DNA of 64,000 bases from JAMLHN01 sp035708745 (GTDB lineage Bacteria > Chloroflexota > Chloroflexia > Thermomicrobiales > UBA6265), in assembly GCA_035708745.1 (NCBI GenBank), contig DASTFJ010000103.1, positions 10,899 to 74,898 of the forward strand, read 5' to 3'. Shown piece after piece: positions 32,458 through 41,307 of this stretch. The translations under genes were made by a program, and so were the position numbers. The stretch's first letter is position 1. Each line of letters opens with the position of its first letter. The notes below the pieces were generated by a model. It saw nothing but the letters and a program-made list of their open reading frames with translations. It had not been told where the DNA came from and did not search any database.

Positions 32458-34256
32458 GCGTGGGTCCTCCCATTGCCCGAGCCATTGGTCGCGCCGTTGG
32501 GCGATGGCGTGCGCCCATTGCTCGCCTCGCGCGCCAGCTCGTCCTCGGAGAGCTGCGACGCGGCGATCTCCTGATAGACCGAGCAGGTTTCGAGCAATTC
32601 ATCGTGCGTGCCGTGGCAAACGATGCGCCCGGCATCGAGCACGATGATCTGCTCCGCGTGGCGGATCGTGTTGACCCGCTGGGCGACGATCAGGACGGTG
32701 CTGTTCTGGGTCTCTTTGGCGAGCGCTGCCCGCAAATCGGCGTCGGTTCGGAAATCGAGCGCGGAAAAGCTGTCGTCGAAGATGTAGATCTCGGGTTCGC
32801 GCACGATGGCGCGGGCGATCGAGAGCCGCTGGCGCTGCCCGCCGGAGACATTCGAGCCACCCTGCGAGATCGGATGCTCGAACCCGTCGTCGAATCGGTC
32901 GATGAACTCGTTGGCTTGCGCGGTCGTCGCAGCCTGGACGACCTCGCGGGACGAGGCGTTTTCCTTGCCAAAGCGGATGTTGCTATCGATCGTGCCGGAG
33001 AAGAGTACGGCCTTCTGGGGGACGTATCCGATGCGGCTGCGCAGATCGGCGATCTCTTGCTCCCGCACATCGATGCCATCCACGAGGACAGCCCCTTCGG
33101 TCGGATCGTAGAAGCGTTCGATCAGACCGAGCAAGGTCGATTTACCGCTGCCGGTTGGTCCAACGATGGCCGTCGTTTGTCCGGAGTGCGCGGTGAAGGA
33201 GATGTCTACGAGCGCGGGCGTATCGGCCATGGGATAGGTGAAGGAAACATTCCTGAATTCGACGGCGCCGCCACGATGCGGCGCTTCGATCGGTCGAATG
33301 GGGTCTTCGATGCCTGGCTCGGTATCGAGCACCTCGACGACGCGACGCGCCGAGACCGCGGCGCGGGGAACCAGCACCGCAATCATCGAGAGCATCAGGA
33401 AGGCGAAGATCACCTGCATGGCGTATTGCATGAAAGCGAGCATGTCGCCGATCAGCAGCTCGTCTTGGTCGATCTTGTGGGAACCGACCCAGATGACGGC
33501 GATCGAGGTGAAGTTCAGCAGCAGAATCATGACCGGTTGCATGACGCCCATAATCCGGTTGACCACGACATTGACGTCCATCAAGTCGCGATTGGTGCGC
33601 TCGAACCGGTCCCGCTCCCAGGATTCGCGATTGAACGACCGGATGACGCGCATACCCGTCAACCGCTCGCGGGTGACGAGGTTGAGCCGGTCTACCAGCT
33701 GCTGCAAGCGGGTGAAGCGCGGCATTGCCAGCGTCAGCAGGACGACGATCACGACCAGGAGCACACCGACCGCCACCGCCATGATCCAGGTCATCGACGG
33801 AGCGAGATCGTAGGCCTTGATAACCGCGCCGATTCCCATCAATGGCGCCATGATCGCCAGCCGCAGCAGCATGTAGAGCGCCATCTGAATCTGCTGCATA
33901 TCGTTGGTGCAGCGGGTGATCAGGGAGGCAGTGGAAAACCGGCTGAACTCGAGCGGAGAGAACGACTCGGCTTTTTCGAAGGTGTCACTGCGCAAATCGC
34001 GGGTGAAACCGGTCGCGACGCGTGAGGCGAGAAACGATGCGCCGATCGTGCACAACCCACCCAGCAAGGCCACGATCAACATGCGCACACCCGTCGAGAG
34101 GACGACGCCGTTGTCGTTGCCAATGATGCCGTCGTTGACGATTTTCGCCATATAGTCGGGCAAGGAGAGATTCGCCAGCGTCTGGCCCACCAGGAAGGCC
34201 AGCATCACCACCAGCGGCAGCAGAAAGGGTTTCAAATAGCGAGCGAGACGCCACAT
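32454..34256 (-). CDS. ABC exporter half-transporter with degenerate ATPase site
   Basis: A 600-residue half-transporter: membrane domain from about residue 15 to 300, then Walker A GPTGSGKST, signature VSGGQRQRLSIARA and Walker B IYIFDDSFSALD. The residue after the Walker B aspartate is Asp, not the catalytic Glu, the change seen in TM287-like subunits, where one of the two ATP sites hydrolyses poorly. It is upstream of and overlaps the canonical half (ATGA type), which strongly supports a heterodimer. It ends in a disordered Asn/Gly/Ser tail. Confidence 0.92.
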   Translation of the reverse strand: MWRLARYLKPFLLPLVVMLAFLVGQTLANLSLPDYMAKIVNDGIIGNDNGVVLSTGVRMLIVALLGGLCTIGASFLASRVATGFTRDLRSDTFEKAESFSPLEFSRFSTASLITRCTNDMQQIQMALYMLLRLAIMAPLMGIGAVIKAYDLAPSMTWIMAVAVGVLLVVIVVLLTLAMPRFTRLQQLVDRLNLVTRERLTGMRVIRSFNRESWERDRFERTNRDLMDVNVVVNRIMGVMQPVMILLLNFTSIAVIWVGSHKIDQDELLIGDMLAFMQYAMQVIFAFLMLSMIAVLVPRAAVSARRVVEVLDTEPGIEDPIRPIEAPHRGGAVEFRNVSFTYPMADTPALVDISFTAHSGQTTAIVGPTGSGKSTLLGLIERFYDPTEGAVLVDGIDVREQEIADLRSRIGYVPQKAVLFSGTIDSNIRFGKENASSREVVQAATTAQANEFIDRFDDGFEHPISQGGSNVSGGQRQRLSIARAIVREPEIYIFDDSFSALDFRTDADLRAALAKETQNSTVLIVAQRVNTIRHAEQIIVLDAGRIVCHGTHDELLETCSVYQEIAASQLSEDELAREASNGRTPSPNGATNGSGNGRTHA

Positions 34257-34376
34257 TCAGCTGGTTACCAAGACTCGTGCGCAAAGCGGCAATGAGACCC
34301 TGACACCGCGCCGGGCCGTAGCGCCAGGGACGCCGCGAGTGGCAGAGAATAGATCATCGACTCTGCTGGACGGCCA

Positions 34377-34405
34377 TTGTTATCGGACTTCACGATCAAT
34401 AGGTA
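34377..34405 (+). promoter_or_regulatory. Weak candidate promoter for the LCP-tyrS pair
   Basis: TTGTTA, a 17-nt spacer and TAGGTA lie about 140 nt ahead of the LCP gene start. It is a partial match only; the rest of 34257-34547 shows nothing else. Confidence 0.3.
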
Positions 34406-34547
34406 CCCTCGTTTCGCGTGGTGTCGGTTTGGAATGCTCAGGTTTCGGCCCTCCCTTGTCTCCGGCGGCCCTCGGTGGTACCGTCGCAATGCCCCGAAAT
34501 GTCCGTGGGCCGGGCGGGGCCCAACTGCAACGTATAGAGGTCGATTC

Positions 34548-35465
34548 ATGGCGTTCCCAATCAAACGGCGCACCATTGTGCGCGGCGTCGCGGCAGTGCC
34601 GTTCGCATTGCTCTCAGCGCGCTATCAGATCAAGCGCGCGCTGGCGGCGGACGATGTCACCCCCGCCGATATCACGCAGCTCACTGTGTTGGCGGCCGGG
34701 CTCGATTCGCGGGAAGCCGATCAACCGGAAAATGCCGATGTTTTCATCATCGCCCGGGTCGATGTGCCCAATGCTACGATCCGCGCGGTCAGCGTTCCCC
34801 GCGATCTCTATGTCGACATCCCCGGCTTTGGCTATGACAAGATCACACGCTCGTATGACTTCGGCTCGAAAGCGCACAACAGCGAATTCAAATACGGCGC
34901 GCAGACGATGATCGATACCGTGGCCGAGAATTTCGGCATCACCGCCGACGCGGTGGTGGCGACGACGTTTAGCGGTTTCGAGGAGATCATCGACGCGGTC
35001 GGCGGGATCGATGTCGAAAACCCCTACGATCTCTACGATGGTGAATTCCCGACGACCGACTATGGCATCAAAGAGATCTTTTTCCCCGCGGGTACCATCC
35101 ATCTCGGTGGAGAAGACGCACTCGACTATGTGCGAACTCGCCATCAGGACGCCGACACCGGGCGAGTTATGCGGCAACACCTGGTCTTGCTGGCGATGCT
35201 GCAAACGGTAACGTCTGATGAGCTGCGGGATCAGCTGCCCGACCTCGTGGAGCAGCATCGCAAGACGGTGCGCAACAATCTGGGTCAATCGCGCCGGCTG
35301 GCGCTCGCCCTGGCAGCGCCCTCGTTCAAGGCCGAGGCGATCAGCTTCACCGATCTCGACGATTTCGTCTGGGGTGACACCACCAGTGAAGGCATGTGGA
35401 TCTACTCCGGGGACTGGAATGCGATTCCCGGCTACGTACAGGGATTTTTGAATGGCGCCAACTGA
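34548..35465 (+). CDS. LytR-CpsA-Psr (LCP) family protein
   Basis: LCP proteins transfer lipid-linked glycopolymers to the cell wall or act as related phosphotransferases outside the membrane. The 305-residue protein has an N-terminal KRRTIVRGVAAVPFALLS, a single hydrophobic stretch with an arginine pair that could be a Tat signal or anchor. The LCP domain follows: VSVPRDLYVDIPGFGYDKITR, the FSGFEEIIDAVGGIDVENP segment and DYVRTRHQDADTGRVMRQ, which carries the conserved arginines. ATG 34548 has AGAGGTCG upstream. It overlaps tyrS by 14 nt, so the two are co-transcribed. Confidence 0.9.
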   Translation: MAFPIKRRTIVRGVAAVPFALLSARYQIKRALAADDVTPADITQLTVLAAGLDSREADQPENADVFIIARVDVPNATIRAVSVPRDLYVDIPGFGYDKITRSYDFGSKAHNSEFKYGAQTMIDTVAENFGITADAVVATTFSGFEEIIDAVGGIDVENPYDLYDGEFPTTDYGIKEIFFPAGTIHLGGEDALDYVRTRHQDADTGRVMRQHLVLLAMLQTVTSDELRDQLPDLVEQHRKTVRNNLGQSRRLALALAAPSFKAEAISFTDLDDFVWGDTTSEGMWIYSGDWNAIPGYVQGFLNGAN

Positions 35466-36777
35466 CGCTTCCGCCATCGCTCGCTCGCGCGATGCCGCCA
35501 TCCAGGCGCGGCTGGCCGGAGAGAATCCGGTCGACTACCTGAAGCGACGCGGCTACGTGCAGGACATCTCCAACGAGTCCGAGCTGCGCGCGCTCTTCGA
35601 GCGGGAAACCGTCACCGGATACGTCGGGTTCGATCCGACGGCGGCCTCGTTACATGTCGGTCATCTGCTCGGCATCATGGCGCTGGCCGTGCTGCAGCGA
35701 TTCGGACACCGTCCCATCGCCCTGGGGGGAGGCGGGACTGCGCTGGTGGGCGACCCGTCGGGCAAAACGTCGACCCGCGTCATGCTGACCGAGGAATCGA
35801 TCCGCTCGAACCTCAAATCCATTCTGCCCCAGTTCGACCGATTCCTGGATTTTCGCGGAGACCGTTTCGGAGACAACCCGGCGGCGCTTCTCATGAACAA
35901 TGCGGACTGGTTGCTCGAGCTCGAGTACATTCCGTTCCTGCGCGATATCGGCCGTCACTTCTCGGTCAACGAGATGCTCGCTGCCGAGACCTATAAGACG
36001 CGGCTCGATTCGGGCGCCGGCCTGAATTTCGTCGAATTCAACTATCGCATCGTCCAGGCGTATGACTTCCTGCATCTCAACCAGGCTACGGGTTGCCGCT
36101 TGCAGCTTGGGGGTTCCGACCAGTGGGGCAACATCGTTGCCGGCGTCGATCTGATTCGGCGCGTCGAGTCTGTCGATGCCTTCGCGCTCGTCTGGCCCTT
36201 GCTCACCACGGCAGGTGGCCAGAAGATGGGCAAGAGCGAAGGCAACTCGGTTTGGCTCGACGGCAAACTTACATCGCCGTATGACTTCTACCAGTATTGG
36301 GTGAATGTCGACGATGCCGATGTCGAGCGCTTGCTGAAGCTCTACACATTTGTGCCGGATGGCGAGATCGCGCGGATCACGTCCGGTTCCGGTGAGGAAC
36401 TGCGCGCCGCCAAGCAAGTGCTGGCCCGCGAGGTGACGGCCCTGACCCACGGTGACGCAGCTGCCGACGAGGCCGCGAGTGCCGCGGCGGCACTTTTTTC
36501 GGGTGAAACCACGGTCGAGCAGCGCCTGAGCGATCCGAACATTCCCTCGGTCGAGCTTCCGGCCGAGCCGGTCTCGGTGGCCGAGCTCTTCGTCCGCGCC
36601 GGGATGACCGGTTCGCGCGGTGAAGCGCGCCGCCTGGCGCAACAAGGTGGATTGTCGATCGACGGGGTCCGCGTGGATGACGTCGATCAGGTTGCTCCCG
36701 CCGATCGTCCCGCCCTGCTACTCCAAGTCGGAAAGAAACGCTTCAAGCGCGTCGATTTCGCGGGCGCTGAATCCTGA
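35452..36777 (+). CDS. tyrS: Tyrosyl-tRNA synthetase
   Basis: Class I synthetase that charges tRNA-Tyr. The 441-residue protein has the HIGH-type motif LHVGHLLG, GGSDQWGNI, the KMSKS-type motif KMGKSEGN and a C-terminal S4 RNA-binding domain (RRLAQQGGLSIDGVRVDD). The N-terminus is about 20 residues longer than usual before the VDYLKRRGY segment. It overlaps the LCP gene by 14 nt; no T-box leader precedes it, unlike the Lys and Arg operons here. Confidence 0.95.
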   Translation: MAPTDASAIARSRDAAIQARLAGENPVDYLKRRGYVQDISNESELRALFERETVTGYVGFDPTAASLHVGHLLGIMALAVLQRFGHRPIALGGGGTALVGDPSGKTSTRVMLTEESIRSNLKSILPQFDRFLDFRGDRFGDNPAALLMNNADWLLELEYIPFLRDIGRHFSVNEMLAAETYKTRLDSGAGLNFVEFNYRIVQAYDFLHLNQATGCRLQLGGSDQWGNIVAGVDLIRRVESVDAFALVWPLLTTAGGQKMGKSEGNSVWLDGKLTSPYDFYQYWVNVDDADVERLLKLYTFVPDGEIARITSGSGEELRAAKQVLAREVTALTHGDAAADEAASAAAALFSGETTVEQRLSDPNIPSVELPAEPVSVAELFVRAGMTGSRGEARRLAQQGGLSIDGVRVDDVDQVAPADRPALLLQVGKKRFKRVDFAGAES

Positions 36778-36793
36778 GTCGGAAACGGGTGTA

Positions 36794-36817
36794 GGTCATG
36801 CACTTCGTGGCATGACC
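36794..36817. terminator. Hairpin between convergent tyrS and MFS genes
   Basis: GGTCATG pairs with CATGACC, with an inner CAC/GTG and a TTC loop (one bulged G). It lies in the 71-nt gap between convergent genes. No T-run, so terminator function is tentative. Confidence 0.4.
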
Positions 36818-36848
36818 GGTGAGTGCCTCGGTGCCGACCAGGAGGACG

Positions 36849-38573
36849 CTATGCAGGCGCTGGGCCGTTTTCGGGTGGGCGGCTGATCAGGAACGCCGCG
36901 GTCATACCACCCAGAATCAGAACCGCGATGATGACGGCCACGCGCTCGACCCCCAGTTGATCGGCGGCGATCCCGGCCAGCATGGTCGGCACCAGCGCGC
37001 CGAGGTTCTGCACCAGTGATTGGGTCGCGATCACCTGACCGCGGTATTGCAATGGGGTGCGTTGCAAGGTGATCGTGCGTGAGGCCACTCCCACGATCGA
37101 CGAGGCGAACCCGGCCGGGATCGAAAAGAGCATCACGAGCAATGCCAGTGGCGCCAGCCGCAGCGTATGGGCGATTCGGTCGATCGGCAGATTGAAGGTA
37201 TCGACCAACAGCCAGTGAATGTCCCCCAGGAACCCAAAGGCCGCGATGCAGAGCGCGAACAGCGCCAGACCGTAAACCGCGACCCAACGTAACCCGAAAT
37301 ATTTTCCGAGATAGGGAGCGGCCCGCAATCCGATCAGAACCCCGATCGCCGCGGGGGCGAACACGAACACCGTGTTTTCCGAGGCCGTGTTCAGAATACG
37401 CTTGAGATAGATCGGCGCGACCACCACGAGCGCGCTCAGTCCGATGCCGACCATCACATCGGCGGCGGTCACCCGAAAGAGAATCCGGTCGCCGATCGTG
37501 ACCCGCAATCCGCGCAGCAGCGCCGCGCCGATCCCATCCGGATGGCGGCTCATTTGTGAAAGATTTCCCCGCAGCTCGCCAATGTGAATCTGGAGGACGA
37601 GCGCGGCGGCCGTGAGAAAAAGGGCGGCGCAGACCGCAAAGAGATAGCGCGGATCGCTCGTTTTCAGGATCAACGGCGCAATGGCGATCACCCCGACCGC
37701 CTGCGCGATCACCAGCGCGAGATTGGAAAGCGCCTGCCCGTTGACCAATCGGTTCTGGGGCACGATCGACGCCAGGGTCGAGCTTTCGGCCGGGGCATAG
37801 AACTGATGGATTAGCCAGATCGCCAGCGTGGTCGCGAAGATTCCGGCGAGTGACGGCGGACGCACGACCAGCGCCAATACGAAGAGAAAGCGCAACAGGT
37901 TCATCGTCACGAGCAGAGGTCGCCGCGGCAGCGCATCGACGGCAACCCCGGCAGGCAACCCGAAGACGATCGCGGGGATCACCGCGCAGACGACGAAGAT
38001 CGAGTTGTAGACCGAGGAGTCGGTGGTATCGACCACCAGCACCAACAGGCCGTACATCAATGCGCCCTGCGCGACCTGCACGAGAAAGCGTGAGAGCCAG
38101 AATGCCAGAAAGGTTGGATCGGCGAAGAGTGAGGATGACTCCGGTAATGGTTCCACCAGCGTCGAGTCCGCCGCCACGGCTGCGGCCATCGTGAGCGGCG
38201 AATCGACCCGATCGAGCTCGCTCGGCGCCGGAGGTTTCGGGGGCGCGATCGTGCGCGCCATGTAGATCGCCGGTTCGCCCGGCTTGGTCTCCACCGGTCC
38301 GGCCAGGGTTTGCAGCGGTTCGGCGGGTTTCTTGCGGGTACTGGCGCGCTTGGGCTTGGATGCTTGCGCTGGATCCGGGGAGGTGGCGCGGGATGTCCCG
38401 GTTTTCGATGCGCTCGTGGTTCCCTTCGCGGCGGTGGGCTGGGCCTTGGCGCGTGTGCGCTTCGGTTTTGGATCGGTTGGCTGGCCGGATTCGGCGCCGG
38501 CACTCGGTTTTGGCTGCCGTTTGCGCGGCGGCTTGGGGGGATTTTCCGGATTGGGTGTTCGATCCGGAGGCAT
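36849..38573 (-). CDS. MFS-type transporter with long disordered N-terminal tail
   Basis: A 574-residue protein. Residues 1 to about 130 are Pro/Lys/Arg/Ala/Thr-rich with no predicted fold, including an acidic-free basic block (KPKRTRAKAQPTAAKG). Membrane helices start near LADPTFLAFWLSRFLVQVA and continue for about 12 segments in the style of MFS/enterobactin-exporter relatives; NRLVNGQALSNLALVIAQAVG and GVASRTITLQRTPLQYRGQ are typical. Substrate unknown. ATG 38573 lies 4 nt after the upstream gene's stop. The basic cytoplasmic tail is unusual for MFS proteins. Confidence 0.82.
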   Translation of the reverse strand: MPPDRTPNPENPPKPPRKRQPKPSAGAESGQPTDPKPKRTRAKAQPTAAKGTTSASKTGTSRATSPDPAQASKPKRASTRKKPAEPLQTLAGPVETKPGEPAIYMARTIAPPKPPAPSELDRVDSPLTMAAAVAADSTLVEPLPESSSLFADPTFLAFWLSRFLVQVAQGALMYGLLVLVVDTTDSSVYNSIFVVCAVIPAIVFGLPAGVAVDALPRRPLLVTMNLLRFLFVLALVVRPPSLAGIFATTLAIWLIHQFYAPAESSTLASIVPQNRLVNGQALSNLALVIAQAVGVIAIAPLILKTSDPRYLFAVCAALFLTAAALVLQIHIGELRGNLSQMSRHPDGIGAALLRGLRVTIGDRILFRVTAADVMVGIGLSALVVVAPIYLKRILNTASENTVFVFAPAAIGVLIGLRAAPYLGKYFGLRWVAVYGLALFALCIAAFGFLGDIHWLLVDTFNLPIDRIAHTLRLAPLALLVMLFSIPAGFASSIVGVASRTITLQRTPLQYRGQVIATQSLVQNLGALVPTMLAGIAADQLGVERVAVIIAVLILGGMTAAFLISRPPENGPAPA

Positions 38574-38577
38574 GGGA

Positions 38578-39111
38578 TCAGCTCGTGCGCATCGATGCGG
38601 CCAGGGTCTGCACCGGAGCATAGATGATCGGCAGTGCGTCCTCGAATTCGTCCCAAGGCGGCACGATGTCCAGCAGACTGAGAATCAGCAGCACGATCGC
38701 CGCGATCAAGACCACCAATACGGCCAGGGGAGCCGATGGGCCGATCGAGGAGAGATAACGGCGGATGCCAAGCGATTCGATGCTGGTGAGCAGAAAGATC
38801 ACCCAGGCGACCCCCAGCAGAATACTGCCGAGCACCAACCCATCGCCGTGTGTCTCGTCCTGCCAGAGCAGGATGCCGAGATTGGTGATGAGCAGCAATC
38901 CGCCGGCGATGATCAGCAGCGCCACGATCCCCCAGATCGATTGCGCGGTGCGCTCGTGCGGCAACAGCTGGCTGGGCCGGTGCTGGTGCGGCCAGGCGCC
39001 GTCGACCGCGGCCTGCACCGCATCGAGGGTCAGCACCATGGCGATGCAGACCCCGATCAGCACCCAGAGCAGGTGATTGTCGGTATTCAGACTATCCGGA
39101 AGGTCAGGCAT
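38578..39111 (-). CDS. Four-helix membrane protein of unknown function
   Basis: A 177-residue integral membrane protein, not recognised as a named family. Hydrophobic segments are LLWVLIGVCIAMVLTL, IWGIVALLIIAGGLLLI, GLVLGSILLGVAWVIFLL and PLAVLVVLIAAIVLLILSLL. The loop after helix 1 carries HQHRPSQLLPHERT. It is translationally linked (4-nt gap) to the MFS gene downstream, so it may assist that transporter. Confidence 0.72.
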   Translation of the reverse strand: MPDLPDSLNTDNHLLWVLIGVCIAMVLTLDAVQAAVDGAWPHQHRPSQLLPHERTAQSIWGIVALLIIAGGLLLITNLGILLWQDETHGDGLVLGSILLGVAWVIFLLTSIESLGIRRYLSSIGPSAPLAVLVVLIAAIVLLILSLLDIVPPWDEFEDALPIIYAPVQTLAASMRTS

Positions 39112-39191
39112 TCAGCGCCAGGCGCGGTGCGCCGGTTGGAACGAAGCGGGTCGCCGCTGCGACCGGGCAGAGCGTAGCACAGCGACCTCGA

Positions 39192-39285
39192 GAGGAGTTG
39201 GGAATGAGGAGTTTGGAGTGAGGATGTGGTCGTTTCATGGTGTGTCGCGGCGTCCCAATGCCCAACTCTTCATTCCCAACTCCTC
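39192..39285. repeat. 22-bp imperfect inverted repeat, 50-nt spacer
   Basis: GAGGAGTTGGGAATGAGGAG (arm start 39192) is complementary, with one mismatch over 22 nt, to the arm at 39264-39285. The words GAGGAGTTGGGAATGA are low-complexity, as in the other intergenic elements. The right arm ends directly before the dipeptidase stop codon. Confidence 0.78.
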
Positions 39286-40338
39286 CTACACCCACGTCGC
39301 GTCGAAGACGCGCAGCCAATTCTCGTAGCCGATCTTGCGGAGAGATTCGTCGTCGAATCCGCGGGCGCGCAGCTCGTCCATGAGTTTCGGTAGTCCCGTC
39401 GCGTCTTTCAGATCGCCCGGCATGGCGGCGCCGTCGAAATCGGAGCCGAGCGCCACACCGTCGATGCCGTTGCGATCGGCGATATAGTCGAGATGATCGG
39501 CGATGAGCGAGAGAGGGGTATCGGCGGGGCTGGAAAACCCGTCTTTGCGCAGGAAACCGCAGTGGTAGTTGATGCCCACCAATCCCTGCGAATCGCGCAC
39601 CGCGTCGAGCTGTTTGTCGGTCAGATTGCGCGCAGCCGGCGCAAGCGCATTGGCATTCGAATGGCTGGCGACGATCGGCTTCGTCGTTGTATTGGCAACA
39701 TCCCAGAATCCGGCTTCGTTGAGATGGGAGACATCGAGCAAGATGCCCATTTCATTGCAGGCGCGCACCAGCGCCTTGCCCAGATCGGTCAGCCCGGGAC
39801 CGATGTCCGGCGAACCGGTTCGCTTGATCGGCACCCCGGAACCGAAATTGTTCGGGCGCGACCAAACGATACCAAGGGAGCGCAAACCCGCCATGTAAAG
39901 CCATTCGAGCGAATCGAGATCGTCATCGATGGCATCGGCGCCCTCCATGTGAATCTCGATCGAGAAGATGTCCGACCCCATGTTGTAACGGATGTCGCCG
40001 GTGCTGCGGACGATCGCCACCTCACCATCGGAATCGCCGGCGATCTGGTACAGACCGAGCAGCTGCTCCATGGCATGGTTGTAGGCATACGACAGCTCGA
40101 GGGGCGGCGAAGGATGCTTTTTCTTTTCCGAGGGGTCGAAACCGACTTTTTCCATTTCGGCCACATCCTCATCCGGATCGGGAACGAAGATGGCGAAACA
40201 GCCGCCGATCAACCCACCTTCGTGCGCCCGCGGAAGGTCGACATGTCCGCGCGCGCCGCGGCGGAAAAAGGAACGCTTCCCCTCGCCGATTTGCTGAATC
40301 GTGTCATTGTGACCGTCGAAAACCGGAATCAGAGACAC
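39286..40338 (-). CDS. Renal-dipeptidase family (M19) metallopeptidase
   Basis: A 350-residue zinc dipeptidase. The first metal ligands are in VFDGHNDT (HxD). The bridging glutamate is probably in FSIEIHMEGAD, and later ligands are in LLDVSHLNEAGFWDV and IVASHSNANAL. GSDFDGA is the conserved C-terminal aspartate segment. Members cleave dipeptides, some with D-residues. No signal peptide is seen. GTG 40338 is chosen because GGGGAGAAGC lies upstream and the HxD motif then sits near the N-terminus, as usual. Confidence 0.9.
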   Translation of the reverse strand: MSLIPVFDGHNDTIQQIGEGKRSFFRRGARGHVDLPRAHEGGLIGGCFAIFVPDPDEDVAEMEKVGFDPSEKKKHPSPPLELSYAYNHAMEQLLGLYQIAGDSDGEVAIVRSTGDIRYNMGSDIFSIEIHMEGADAIDDDLDSLEWLYMAGLRSLGIVWSRPNNFGSGVPIKRTGSPDIGPGLTDLGKALVRACNEMGILLDVSHLNEAGFWDVANTTTKPIVASHSNANALAPAARNLTDKQLDAVRDSQGLVGINYHCGFLRKDGFSSPADTPLSLIADHLDYIADRNGIDGVALGSDFDGAAMPGDLKDATGLPKLMDELRARGFDDESLRKIGYENWLRVFDATWV

Positions 40339-40486
40339 GCGCTTCTCCCCAGATGACAGACGTCTACCATTCGTCCGATCGTTTCTCAGGCCGTTATCAT
40401 GCACGAAATCGCGCCGCCGGTGGCGACCGAATCGACGCATTCGATGATCGCCTTCGACCACGCCCCAAAGAAGGAGAGGAAATCCA

Positions 40487-41263
40487 GTGACTGACAACTG
40501 CAGCCTCGAAGGCAAGACGATCCTGCTCATGGGAGTGGCGAATCCCTGGAGTATCGCCTACGCCATCGGCCAGGCGATGCTCGACGCTGGGGCCACGCTG
40601 GCCCTCAGCTATCTCGACGAGCGCATGAAAAAGGACTGCGAGAAGCTGATCAAGGATTCACCCGCCAGTAAGCTCTTTCCCTGCAATGTCGAAAACGACG
40701 AGGAGATCGATACGCTGGCGAAGGGGCTGGAGGCCGAGTACGGCACGATCGATGGCTATGTTCACAGCGTCGCCTTCGCACCGGCCGCGGAGCTGACCAA
40801 TCCCTTCCGGCAAACTACCCGTGCCGGATTCAACACCGCCATGTCGGTCAGTGTCTATTCGCTGATCGCGGTCTCCGCGCGGCTGGTGCCGCTCATGCCA
40901 AATGGCGGCAGCATCACGACGTTGACGTATTTGGGAGCCGACCGCGCGTTTCCGCAATACAACGTGATGGGCGTCGCCAAGGCCGGGCTCGAATCGGCGG
41001 TGCGCTATTTGGCCTACGATCTCGGGCAGGAAAAGATTCGGGTCAATGCGATTTCGGCCGGACCGGTCAAAACCGCATCCGCTCGCGGGATCCCCGGTTT
41101 TTCGTCGATGGTCGAGATGTTCGGCGAGCGGGCTCCCCTGAAAGACACCTTCAATGCGAAGGATGTCGCTCAGCTGGCCGTTTTCCTCGCCAGTGATGGC
41201 GCCAAGGCGATTACCGCGGAAACGATCTTCGTCGACAACGGCTACCACGCGATGGGCATGTAA
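40487..41263 (+). CDS. fabI: Enoyl-[acyl-carrier-protein] reductase (NADH), FabI type
   Basis: Final reduction step of each fatty-acid elongation cycle. The 258-residue atypical short-chain dehydrogenase has a FabI-type start (LEGKTILLMGVANPWSIAYAI), the segment HSVAFAPAAEL, and the catalytic pair with Y-x6-K spacing in FPQYNVMGVAKAGLE. NAISAGPVKTASARGIPGF is the substrate-loop region that also binds triclosan in FabI. GTG 40487 has AAGGAGAGGAAATCCA upstream. Single gene. Confidence 0.93.
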   Translation: MTDNCSLEGKTILLMGVANPWSIAYAIGQAMLDAGATLALSYLDERMKKDCEKLIKDSPASKLFPCNVENDEEIDTLAKGLEAEYGTIDGYVHSVAFAPAAELTNPFRQTTRAGFNTAMSVSVYSLIAVSARLVPLMPNGGSITTLTYLGADRAFPQYNVMGVAKAGLESAVRYLAYDLGQEKIRVNAISAGPVKTASARGIPGFSSMVEMFGERAPLKDTFNAKDVAQLAVFLASDGAKAITAETIFVDNGYHAMGM

Positions 41264-41307
41264 CGCTCCGCTCCATCTTCCCAAACGTGCCAACGGCGGC
41301 TGGCCAT

